In this document: positions 20,439 through 29,372 of the stretch, one piece after another
How the letters are laid out: each line of letters opens with the position of its first letter
How positions within the stretch are numbered: the stretch's first letter is position 1
DNA from: Agrypnia vestita
Taxonomy: Eukaryota; Arthropoda; Insecta; Trichoptera; Phryganeidae
DNA: 64,000 nucleotides
Direction: 5' to 3'
Assembly (NCBI GenBank): GCA_016648135.1
Contig: JADDOH010007976.1
Span: forward strand, 62,001-126,000
The notes under the pieces: generated by a model
The model's database searches: none
Seen by the model: the letters and a program-made list of their open reading frames with translations, nothing else
Told to the model about the DNA's origin: nothing
Program-made: the position numbers and the translations under genes

Positions 20439-22516
20439 ATAATAATAATAATAATAATAATTGGATAATTTGTATAGCGCCGTTTTCGCGAAATACTCAC
20501 CTCAAGGGCGCTTTACATAGAGAAATTATTATCTTACAAGACAACTTACTGCTAGAAAAGAAAAAACTTATTTACTATTACTTATTCACTAGGTGGCATA
20601 CAAGAAGTGGAATTAAAATTGAGTACTATAATAGTTTGTGAGTCCCTGAAAGAATTATGTGTTTTCGCGGAGTGCACAATATGAGTGGAAAACATTAGCT
20701 AGCGTTGTTGTGGTTAGATTTTATAGGTTTTTATAGGATTGTCTAAATAAATGCGTCTTAAGTTGTTTTTTGAACAGTGGTAAGCTGTCAGTTTGTCTCA
20801 GTTTGTTAGGTAGTTTGTTCCATAACTTTGGTCCAGCCACCGCGAAAGCACGATCACCGAAATTAGTTTTGTGGACGCGATTTACTTCAGCTAACCTATT
20901 TGTATTAGATGTTGATGCTGAGCGAAGTGTTAGTTGTCTATTATTTGCGGAGAATGGAATGCAGAAGTCGGTTATGTATTGAGGGGCCATGTTGTGAATA
21001 GCCTTAAATATTGTAAGGCAAAGCTTATATTCAATCCTCTCTGGACATCTAAGCCAGTGAAGGTTTTGAAGATGGTTTGAGATGTGCGCAAACTTTGAAA
21101 CGCCGGTAATGAGTCTTGCGGCGGCATTAAATACAGATTGTAATTTGTTTATTTCCTGTTTCGGGAGATGAGCGTAGATACCATTACAGTAGTCTAAGCG
21201 AGAGATAACGTATGCATTTATTAGTGATTTTGTTGCTTCTGTTGGGATGCTTTTGCGAATAGATTTAATGCGGCGTAAATGATAGAATGCAGAGCTGGTT
21301 GTGCTATTAATTTGTTTACTAAGAGACATGCTTGAATCCAAGTAGACTCCAAGTAGTTTGACAGGAATTATGTCAATATTTGAAATAGAGAGTGGGAGTT
21401 TTTCCAACAGGTGTTGGCGTCTTCGGGTAGCTGTCCAAAGGAACTCAGTTTTGGTCGGGTTAAGTTTCAGTTTATTCGAGGACATCCAAAGGTTTACGTC
21501 ATTTATGCACTGAATGATAGATTGTTTTAGTATGTTTGTATCGTTTGGAGAACAATGGAAGTATAGTTGCCAGTCATCAGCATAACAGTGAGCTAGAAGT
21601 CCGTGTGTGGTAATGATATCAAATAAATCTTTTGTGTACATGATGAAAAGTAAAGGACCTAATACCGATCCTTGTGGAACACCTGACTTCATACAAGCCG
21701 GTGCTGATTCAATGTTATCAATAACTACCGTTTGGAAACGGTTCGAGAGATAGGATTGGAACCATTTAAGCGCTGTACCGCGTAGACCGTAAGATACTTC
21801 CATTCTTCTCAGCAAGAGGTCATGGTCAATTGTGTCAAAAGCGGCACTCATGTCAAGAAGAGAGACGAGTACTAATTTGCCCGTATCTATTGCGAGTATG
21901 ATGTCAGATAAAATTTTAAGGAGTCCGGTTTCTGTAGAGTGGTTTTTTCTGTAGGCTGATTGAAATTTACTAAATAAATTGTGTGCGTCCATATATGCAT
22001 TCAGCCGCGAAGACACAATTCTTTCAAGCAGTTTAGCGATAAGTGGTAAATTGGATATAGGTCTGTAATTATTGAGGTCTTCTCCATCTAGCGTAGGTTT
22101 TTTTAAAATTGCACTTTTCAGAAAGTTGGGAACTTCTCCAGTGCCTAACGACATGTTGTAAAGTTTACAAAGAAAAGGTGCCAGTTCTTGTATGCAGGAT
22201 TTGAAAAGCCAAGTTGGTATGGGGTCCAGGGCACAATGTTTGGTTGGAGAGATTCTCGTAATACGTATAATTTCTGCAATGTTAGTGTCTGGCAGAGTGT
22301 CAAATATAGTGTCACCTGGTAAGAATGATGGTTCTGTACTAGATAATGTTGAAAGCCTAATTTTGTTTATCTTATCTTCGAAGAAGTCTGACATTTTGCT
22401 TGGGGTGATATTTATAGAAGGAGTTTTGTATGCTTGCGGTTTTCCTAAAACGGTGCTCAGTGAATTCCACATTTGTTGAGGGTTTCCACTCTCAGCAGCA
22501 ATTTTTGTGGTGTGTC
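20439..22516 (-). mobile_element. L2-type non-LTR retrotransposon, 5' truncated
   Basis: Contains the RT frame (20721-22472), a 3' UTR with AAAGCGCCCTTGAGGTGAG and GGCGCTATACAAATTATCCA (the GCGC-TATA motif common at L2-clade 3' ends), and a (TTA)n tail at 20439-20461. GTTA at 20435-20438 and 22517-22520 is the likely target duplication, inside PLE sequence. The 5' end is cut within the linker before the RT, so the endonuclease is absent. A second copy of the same 3' end lies at 57437-57757. Confidence 0.8.
20721..22472 (-). CDS. L2-type reverse transcriptase, intact RT but no endonuclease
   Basis: A 583-codon uninterrupted frame. Residues 126-160 hold the NYRPISNLP block and 168-180 the FQSAYRKNHSTET block. 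Motif A is LLDMSAAFDTID (about 205-216, catalytic D207), motif B SGVPQGSVLGP (about 263-273), motif C YADD (297-300) and motif D NKLKLNPTKTEFLW. It then runs through RLDYCNGIY, RCPERIEYKL and GPKLWNKLPN to KTHLFRQ near the stop, which is the L2/CR1-group C-terminal order. The frame stays open upstream of ATG 22472 to about 22514 (AAESGNPQQ), so the true protein began further 5'. The usual N-terminal AP-endonuclease is gone. YADD is followed by W where L2 proteins usually have T. All catalytic residues are present, so it decayed little. Confidence 0.85.
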   Translation of the reverse strand: MWNSLSTVLGKPQAYKTPSINITPSKMSDFFEDKINKIRLSTLSSTEPSFLPGDTIFDTLPDTNIAEIIRITRISPTKHCALDPIPTWLFKSCIQELAPFLCKLYNMSLGTGEVPNFLKSAILKKPTLDGEDLNNYRPISNLPLIAKLLERIVSSRLNAYMDAHNLFSKFQSAYRKNHSTETGLLKILSDIILAIDTGKLVLVSLLDMSAAFDTIDHDLLLRRMEVSYGLRGTALKWFQSYLSNRFQTVVIDNIESAPACMKSGVPQGSVLGPLLFIMYTKDLFDIITTHGLLAHCYADDWQLYFHCSPNDTNILKQSIIQCINDVNLWMSSNKLKLNPTKTEFLWTATRRRQHLLEKLPLSISNIDIIPVKLLGVYLDSSMSLSKQINSTTSSAFYHLRRIKSIRKSIPTEATKSLINAYVISRLDYCNGIYAHLPKQEINKLQSVFNAAARLITGVSKFAHISNHLQNLHWLRCPERIEYKLCLTIFKAIHNMAPQYITDFCIPFSANNRQLTLRSASTSNTNRLAEVNRVHKTNFGDRAFAVAGPKLWNKLPNKLRQTDSLPLFKKQLKTHLFRQSYKNL

Positions 22517-22535
22517 GTTAGTGTACAATTATATC

Positions 22536-22569
22536 CTGACGAAGCGGTCATGGGCTCTGAAACATGTTG
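22536..22569 (+). ncRNA. Hammerhead core, degenerate stem II
   Basis: CTGACGA (22536-22542) and GAAAC-AT-GTTG (22559-22569) are intact, but stem II (22543-22558) pairs only weakly (AGC/GCT with mismatches). Probably inactive. Separated from the rest of its PLE by the L2 insertion. Confidence 0.5.
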
Positions 22570-22767
22570 ATATTTTTCAATACAAAAGTGGTGAAAACTA
22601 AGTTCATTTTTATTAATAATATAAATAAGCTTTTGTATTATTATATTTTTATAATTTTGTTAATACTTTTTTGTTAATACTTAGCCGCCCGCAGTGCCTA
22701 TCAGTAATAATATTACCCCCAAAATAATATTTCACTCGTGCTTTGATCCCTCATGACTTTGGAGGGG

Positions 22768-22845
22768 AACAATTATATCACCATAATCATATCCAATCTC
22801 ATGATCCCTCATGAGATTCGATATGATTATGGTGATATAATTGTT
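22768..22845. repeat. 37-bp inverted repeat with 4-base spacer
   Basis: AACAATTATATCACCATAAT... (22768-22804) is mirrored at 22809-22845 with a single mismatch around TCCC. Would form a near-perfect 37-bp hairpin. Confidence 0.9.
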
Positions 22846-23834
22846 AAGATAACGCAAGCCTATGAGAATAGACCCAATTATACAGTATTTTAATCGCATA
22901 GTAAAAAAAAATACACAATAAATATACAATTGTAAAACTGCTGTGCAGTTTGGTTTGGCATATACGTGTATGTAATATGTATCAAAAATAAATAAATAAA
23001 TTCTGAAAAAAATGTGCACTTGTGTTAAACGTGTCAAGGTGTATATCCTTATATTTGACGCCTAGCGCCTGTAGCCTTCTGAAACGGATAAAATGAAATA
23101 TCGGAGAGGCCAATAAACCGATTCGCTCTGCGGGCGCATCAGCTTTTTGCCGTTGGAGGAATGTGAAATAAAACAACTACTTTCCGGCCAATTGTACCCG
23201 TTTGGGGAGCGGAATGGCGCATTCTTGGAATGTAAAACGGGTTTTTCTGTTACAACGCGAACCAATTTATATTATATTTATTTAAGCTATGCAAGTCAAA
23301 GTTTTTTTAAACTTATTTATTAAATAATCAATTATACTGTAAACAAATAAAAATACCAAATAACAAAGTAACGTGAAATGCCAAATAAGCCAGAAAAAGG
23401 CAACATTCATAACATTTCAAAATAGAGCACGCCTATGAGTAGTTAATGTGGCATTCGGCATAATATAATACTATAATACATAACATAATATATACATAAT
23501 ACACATTGTAGGTGTCGTAACTGAACCGAGTGTCGTAATATTATAAATTGCATATAAAGGTGCATTCCGATGTGAAAATTGAACAAACGAATTAAAGGCA
23601 AATTCATTGAAATATGATATATTAGAAGACGAATTATTTTTATTATTTTTTTTTTATTCGAATTAAACCATAAACATGTTTTACAATGAAAAATATTGAA
23701 ACATTTGAATGATATTATCTGATCCATGCATCTATTAATCAATAACCGAGTTTTTTGCGGCCTGAGTTTTATATTTTTTGGGTCGGCAAAGATTATTATA
23801 TTATCTATTCATGTGTGTGTGGTAGGTACAGTTT
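22846..23834. other. Unassigned, GC-richer patch 23040-23260
   Basis: Short minus frames (22982-23176, 23062-23265, 23443-23742) show no domain. Confidence 0.4.
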
Positions 23835-23902
23835 AACTTACTTACTTACCATCTCGCCGTTTCCCCATGGGGGTAGGCAGAGAGGATAGAGCGCCACACT
23901 CT
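23835..23902 (-). pseudogene. LINE family A, last ~20 codons
   Basis: Minus-strand RRVWRSILSAYPHGETA plus a short (TAAG)n tail. It abuts the end of family B at about 23903, giving a 69-codon composite frame (23846-24055) that is an accident of the junction. Confidence 0.7.
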
Positions 23903-23946
23903 TCGAAAAGCTTTACAAATATGTAATATTCCTTCCTTCCTAGGCT

Positions 23947-24530
23947 TCAATCCGTGGGATTGGTTTGCAGCAAAGCACATCTCCTTCTCCATTCTGCTCG
24001 GTCTCCGGCGATCCTCTTCAGCTCTGTGTAGGAGGCATAATTCATATCTTGGCATACTTGCTCAAGATATTCACGGTGAGGGCGCCCTCTGGCAATTATT
24101 CCCTCTACCATTCCCTTCAGTATATTTTTGAGCAGATTTTCATGGCGTAAGATATGCCCCATCCATTTTTCACACCTTTTCGAGATGGTATTAATCATGT
24201 GCCTGGTTTCATCGATCCTGCTGAGAACCTCTTCATTTGTAATATGGTCTCTCCAGGAAATTCCTAGGGCACGTCTGTAGGTCCACATCTCGAAGGCTTC
24301 TAATCGTTTTTTTTGCACCATGTCTCACATCCATACGGCAAAATACTCCACACATAAGTTTTTATTAATTGCTTGCGGAGCTTTAGGTTTATATTATTGG
24401 ATTCGAAAATCTTTGATTTTTTGTTAAACGCAAGTTTTGCTTGGTGGATGCGACTGTCATATTTTTTTTTTTTTTTTTTGTACGGCCGTCCCATGTGATT
24501 TTACTCCCAAGGTAGACAAACTCTTTTGCG
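23947..24530 (-). pseudogene. LINE family B ORF C-terminus
   Basis: Minus strand in order: EFVYLGSKIT (about 24520), a run of T/A (24460-24479) that breaks the frame, YDSRIHQAKLAFNKKSKIFE, LRKQLIKTYVWSILPYGCETW, then a shift into KKRLEAFEMWTYRRALGISW (124-codon frame 23947-24321), KWMGHILRHENLLKNI, GRPHREYLEQVCQDM and DRAEWRRRCALLQTNP before the stop. This is the distal part of an RTE-like LINE protein after the RT domain. The same family is found at 46062-46358. RT and endonuclease missing. Confidence 0.75.
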
Positions 24531-25098
24531 TTCTTATATCAATTAATAATATTAAACAATGAATTATAATAATATATTATACTACCGATAATTATTGTAT
24601 TGTATATGTATATCCTCGGTCAGAGTATATTGTACGACATGTTGGAATTGTTCATACAAATTGTTTGAATGTTGGTAACAGTTTTGGGCAACGCCATATC
24701 GGCGTTTATGATAAATGGACGATGTACGTACAGTTCCTAGAAGCGAAATAGCAGTTTTCGTTTCTGAGCCCCTTTTGTTATTACACTTGTGCAGTTTTTT
24801 TCCGTCCGTGCTGCCCCCGTCCATAGGCCAGACATGTTTTGATTTTTTCTTTGTTTTGGTTTTTTGGGTCTAAGGACTGTGCGTCGATCCAAGTAAAGAA
24901 TTGTGATAATTTATTTGTTGAAAAGATATTTTATTTTTTCTCATATTTTTTTTTTTATAATAACATTTGAAACATTCAATCTATTCCTGAAAATGAGGAT
25001 ACCAATAATATTATGTTTAATACATACATTATAGAAATACCGCTCCGCCGACACTCATGGGAATGCAAGCAGGACGGAGAGGCTTCCACACAAAACCT
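24531..25098. other. Unassigned
   Basis: An 80-codon minus frame (24582-24824) spans a mildly GC-rich patch without recognisable domain. The rest is AT-rich. Confidence 0.35.
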
Positions 25099-25315
25099 CT
25101 TCTCTGCTTCCAAAGCGCACGGACAAACGACAAACCTCTTTATCATCCATTAAGTGAGAATTGCAAGTTACATATGTCCGTTACATATGTAAGTTACATA
25201 TAAACCGCTTCTCTGCCTCCAAAGCGCGGGGACAAATGACATACCTACTTATAATCCATTAGGTGGAAATTGCAAGTTACATATGTACAGGAAATGCTAC
25301 AGTACAATATATGAA
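25099..25315 (+). repeat. Tandem duplication, period 109
   Basis: CTTCTCTGCTTCCAAAGCGC at 25099 recurs as CTTCTCTGCCTCCAAAGCGC at 25208. GAATTGCAAGTTACATATGT and GAAATTGCAAGTTACATATG follow at equal distance. About 90% alike by eye. TTACATATGT is additionally repeated at the junction. Confidence 0.75.
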
Positions 25316-25599
25316 TGTACAAAGACCATAGTGTCCATAGTATGCATAAAGATAAAAACACAACATGTAGACATACAATTTAGGAGCCAGATTAATTAAA
25401 ATAAATACAGATTTGCACCTTAGAGACAGTTATTAGAGTAATTCACTCCCTTCAGGGAAAAATAAAAATAAAATTACAAGCACGAACATTAAGGGACTCG
25501 CCAGTCCGGAGATTCACTGCCGGCAGATACAACCACGGTAATGATTGTAACTAATTAAGTTACGTGTACGATAGAGTGGAGAATAAACAAATTAGAAGT

Positions 25600-25790
25600 G
25601 GATGTAATGCTGGCTGTAGCGTAATAGATAGAACGAAGAAAGGGTCGCTGAGATGGTTAGGCCAGAAACAGAGGACGTCCGCGGAAGACCTGGCATGACC
25701 AGACAAATCAAATATTGAAGGATGGCTCTGTTAAACGGAGGATGGCCTCTCTGAGAAACGGCATGATGTTTACTTAGTTAGTAGCCATTC
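25600..25790 (+). pseudogene. LINE family A, decayed C-terminus
   Basis: Plus strand in shifting frames: KKGSLRWLGQ (cf. IKIGSLRWFGH), then GRPRKTWHDQ-like codons (CGTCCGCGGAAGACCTGGCA), NQILKDGSVK-like and a final SEKRHDV/ETA region. Internal deletions relative to 63431-64000. Confidence 0.65.
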
Positions 25791-27114
25791 AAGAATGCCT
25801 GAAGTCTAAATTGTGCAGGTACAAACTCATGAAGAATATTCGAATGTTTTAGGGTTATAATGCTTAATACAAAAATACAATAATGGTATGTTAAACATTG
25901 CAATAAAAAATAATTAAAATTTTATTAAAATCGTATCGGCGCAGATGCTACAGACAAGCTTCTCCCGAAAGCTCTGTAAAGACCGCAGCATCCGTTGCAG
26001 GTAAATTTGGCAACGATGCATGTATCTCGCAAAGAAACCGCTCGTCTGGACCCATTCACTTCGTGTTAAAAACGAGCCGATGTCGGCTGAGGCACACTGT
26101 AAAAATCGACACATTATCGGTGCTCAGTTGCGCGTATGTTTTTATTATAAAACAAGTTTTTTACATCCCTTTTGAGTGAGATGTAATTATTATGCATGGG
26201 TTTATATTTTTGAGTTTTAAATTAGTCTTTAGTTTGCAAACTCAATATACCTAATGCTTATTTACGAAAGAGTATCCGGTGATAACAGAACTTTTGGCAA
26301 AAAAATGCTAGCTTTTTATGATAAACACAGAGATTTATCCTATTTTCTTAGATGTAAATAAATACATACATGTATCTATTTTTATATATATTTATATAAT
26401 TTTAATATTTATCGTTAATTTCTTTGTTTACGTAGCCACTTCATATAAGCGGTTTCAAAAAAGTTTTATTTGTCGGTTAGTAAGACGGTCGGAAAGTTAA
26501 TAAATTATTTGACTACATGTCTGAATATATGGAATATTTACAGGAATATATATAAAAATATTTTGATTTTATTTAATAACCATTACACGGATAAATTGCA
26601 AGAAAATGCCGGATTTAAATTCCGTAGCATAATCATTTCTTCCAATCTTCGTGCAGACTAGGAGCCTTATCTTGAATAATTGGTAACAACAGAGGAATGT
26701 CTTTTTGACACTGATCCAAACTGTTAAAGATATCTCCGTTTCATCAATTTTTTAGACAATTTTTGGAGAAATGTATACACAATTTTGAATCTATTCCTTA
26801 TTTTTATTCTTGTATTTAAGGATTGAACATATTGTGGATGAGCTCAAGTCAACCAATGGTAGAAAACTTATTTTAAAAATTCAACTAGATAACTTATTTC
26901 AGAACGTCTAAACGTGTATGTCTTGATCGTGTGAAGTGGATCTTTTCATTTAACCTCCTCGGACTTAAAGGATAATCATAATGGCTCCGTTAATTCATTT
27001 TTAATAACAATTTTTTTATATAACTAATTTGTGAAAGGATCAAACATTGATCTATGAGATTTTTTCCAACTGTTTATCTATGTCTCCTGTAGGGGACACT
27101 GAATCCGAGGAGGA
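25791..27114. other. Unassigned
   Basis: A minus frame (25914-26114) lies in a GC-richer patch without domain. CTCCTCGGA near 26956 and TCCGAGGAG near 27103 form a short inverted pair just outside the foldback element that follows. Confidence 0.35.
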
Positions 27115-27116
27115 TA

Positions 27117-27250
27117 AGAAAGACAATTAAATTAGTATGTGTAAGTCGTGCGTATGATGCAGTGTTTCATTGTGTTGGTATTTATACCAAAACAACAAAA
27201 CAATGTGCTTCGTACGCACGGCTTTCCCACACTAATTCGATTGTCTTTCT
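27117..27250. mobile_element. Foldback MITE with TA flanks
   Basis: Inverted ends AGAAAGACAAT and ATTGTCTTTCT are flanked by TA at 27115-27116 and 27251-27252. Pairing continues through ATTAGTATGTGTAAGTCGTG with CACGGCTTTCCCACACTAAT and GTGTTGGTATTTA. A TA flank is the target of Tc1/mariner elements, so this may be a mariner-type MITE. A truncated relative lies at 14627-14724. Confidence 0.7.
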
Positions 27251-27252
27251 TA

Positions 27253-28029
27253 TACGTAAAGAGGTCTACTGGCGATTTTGAATACATCTCGCGATATATA
27301 TATTTCTGAAGAATTAAATTAAATTTAAAAATTGATGTCCGCTTGTAGTATTAATTTCCTTAGATATTATGTAATGTATACTTTACGAAGCTGAATGTTG
27401 CTGCCTCGTATGCCGACAATGCGTCAATGAAATAACCACATAGCTCATTTTATATTAGATGGGACAAATTTGGCTTAGCAGATTTTATTGTCCAATATTT
27501 TCTTTGTTAATCTTAGGCACATGACAAATGACGCCAAATTTGCACAAATAGAAAAGAAGTCTGTACAAATAGCGTCGGCATTATTTGTCTTATTTGGTTA
27601 ATGTGTCATGTCGACCTCTCTGGCGGGTAATAAAACAACAATTTCTTTCATTATACAGCGCATTACCGTCTCCTTGTATTGCCATTGGGATTTTTTCACC
27701 GGGGGTTGCGAATAAAAGCGATCCAGTTTTGCCCTTGTGCAAAACAACTTTTGTCTGGTTCTGTTAGGGTTGCCAATATTTTTCAAGACATGATATTTTC
27801 TGATATATCTAATATAATATAACAGAAATTCTTTTTTGGTCAATTATCATAGTTTCTTCAATAATAGCAAAATAACTTTGTAGTAAATATTCTCTTGTCC
27901 AACATTGTACTTAATTTAGTAAATCTTAAACATATGTGAACCTTTGTAATTTTTATGCAATGTACACTATCATTATAATCATTGAAACTATAAGGATTCC
28001 TTAAAAAATATATAAATAAAATTATCAAA
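27253..28029. other. Unassigned
   Basis: GC-richer patch 27600-27760 with short frames on both strands and no domain. CCCTTGTGCAAAACAACTTT near 27733 resembles CCCTTGTGCAAAACATCTTT near 28912. Confidence 0.35.
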
Positions 28030-28130
28030 ATATTTCAGTACCAATTGTCTCTTATGCCCCGAAACATATTTAGTATTTAATAAATAGTGGTTTTATACAA
28101 TGTCATTTATTTTATTAATAATTAAATATA
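28030..28130 (+). mobile_element. PLE 3' end relic
   Basis: CCCGAAACATATTTAGTATT then TTAATAAATAGTGGTTTTAT matches the GAAAC-ATGTTG...AATAAATAAGTGGTTTTAAC end of 175-220. The upstream half of the hammerhead core (CTGANGA) is not recognisable. Confidence 0.55.
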
Positions 28131-29157
28131 TTATAATTCTGAGATAGTATGAGCTTTTTATGTATTTTTTAAGTTTTAGTTAGATTTTAAATCTCATATG
28201 CATTATGTAGATCTAAATATTTACATAAATGATGGAACTAAACAAAATCATCAAAATAAAATACAAGATGAAATGTTAAAAAAATATAGACAGTTTAATA
28301 TAATATACGTATTTTCTAAAAATATGCTTTTTCATATGATATAAGTATAATATTGTCACCACATAATCCATTTTTGAAATAATGTTAAAATAATTTTAAA
28401 GCATAAAGTAATGTGTATACTGCTGATATCTTATGTTTGTTTCAATGCCATAAAAATCCATCCATTAAAGATAAAGACAGGCATTTAATTACAACCAAAA
28501 TAATAAGCTGATAAAGCTTTATCTAGGTGTACATTAGCAAAACTTTTTGATAATAATCCTCTTCCAACGACGCCGACGTGAAGTTGTAAAAAAAAATGCT
28601 TAGCGTGCATTAAATTAATATGATCTAATGTTACTTCTCTTAGTAAATTGTTCGTAATGTTTCCTTTTAATAAACCAAATGTTTCCTTTTATCAACCAAA
28701 GGAAAATATTATATATTACTCCCTTAAGTGACTTACGCAATCCTTGCTATGGTTTTTTTAATAAAAAAAAATTACTTCCTGACCGTCAAAAATATCGCCT
28801 TGACTGGTAATCATTGATTATTTTTATTACATATTAATAAAAGCGTGTATTAAAATACTGGGCACGTGGACATCCTGAAGGCAAGCCCTAGAAAGTTAAC
28901 CAGATGCCCTACCCTTGTGCAAAACATCTTTTGTGCTGGTAAATCTTTTATACTACTGGAAGCAGAAGTTTTTAAGGTTGGCGTAATTAATCATGGAAGT
29001 CCTCCTTTATTATCTGCTTTTAAGCAGTTACCACTTTTGGATGAAATAACCACAGTTCATAATATTCGGAGTAGTAAATGTAAATCTTCCAAATATTAAA
29101 TGTAAAACACGTGAGAAAATACACCGGTAATCTTGTTTATTATTAAGAAAATATCAG
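28131..29157. other. AT-rich; one 77-codon frame
   Basis: A plus frame (28866-29099) has no recognisable domain. The rest is AT-rich. Confidence 0.35.
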
Positions 29158-29372
29158 GTACTTACTTACTTACTTACTTTCTTTACCATCACGCCGTTTC
29201 CCCGTGGGGGTAGGCAGAGAGGATAGAGCGCCACACTCTTCTGTCCTGACATACAACTCTCGCCTCATCCACATTCATACATCTTCGCAAGCAAGCTCGC
29301 CGATTGTTGAGGCTTCTAACGGGACCATCTTCCAATATTTGGTTAATCTGGTCATGTCACGTCTTCCGCGAT
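29158..29372 (-). pseudogene. LINE family A, truncated 3' end
   Basis: Minus strand: HDQINQILEDGPVRSLNNRR-like, ACLRRCMNVDEARVVCQDRR, VWRSILSAYPHGETA, stop, then (TAAG)n. Truncated 5' at about 29372 within RPRKTWHD. High identity to 63431-64000. Confidence 0.8.

Larger units (their letters stand above)
19212..22612 (+). mobile_element. PLE 3' end split by two nested LINE insertions
   Basis: Three pieces align in order to the PLE 3' end of 1-230. 19212-19280 holds AGAAATAGTTATTTTTTAAA through TTTCCCATATA. 20374-20438 holds TATTTTGACTGTCTATACTT through ATTTGTTA. 22517-22612 holds GTGTACAATTATATCCTGACG through the hammerhead core and CAATACAAAAGTGGTGAAAA. The two gaps are filled by the RTE-type LINE (19281-20373) and the L2 element (20439-22516), each inside its own short duplication of PLE sequence. 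So the PLE was already in place when both LINEs arrived. Confidence 0.8.

Noticed and set aside
23846..24055. 69-codon minus frame as a gene
   Set aside because: Chance fusion of LINE family B 3' sequence with the LINE family A end.
27733..28940. Pair of CCCTTGTGCAAAACA-like words 1.2 kb apart as a repeat family
   Set aside because: Similarity is limited to under 30 bases and could be chance or a fragment too short to classify.
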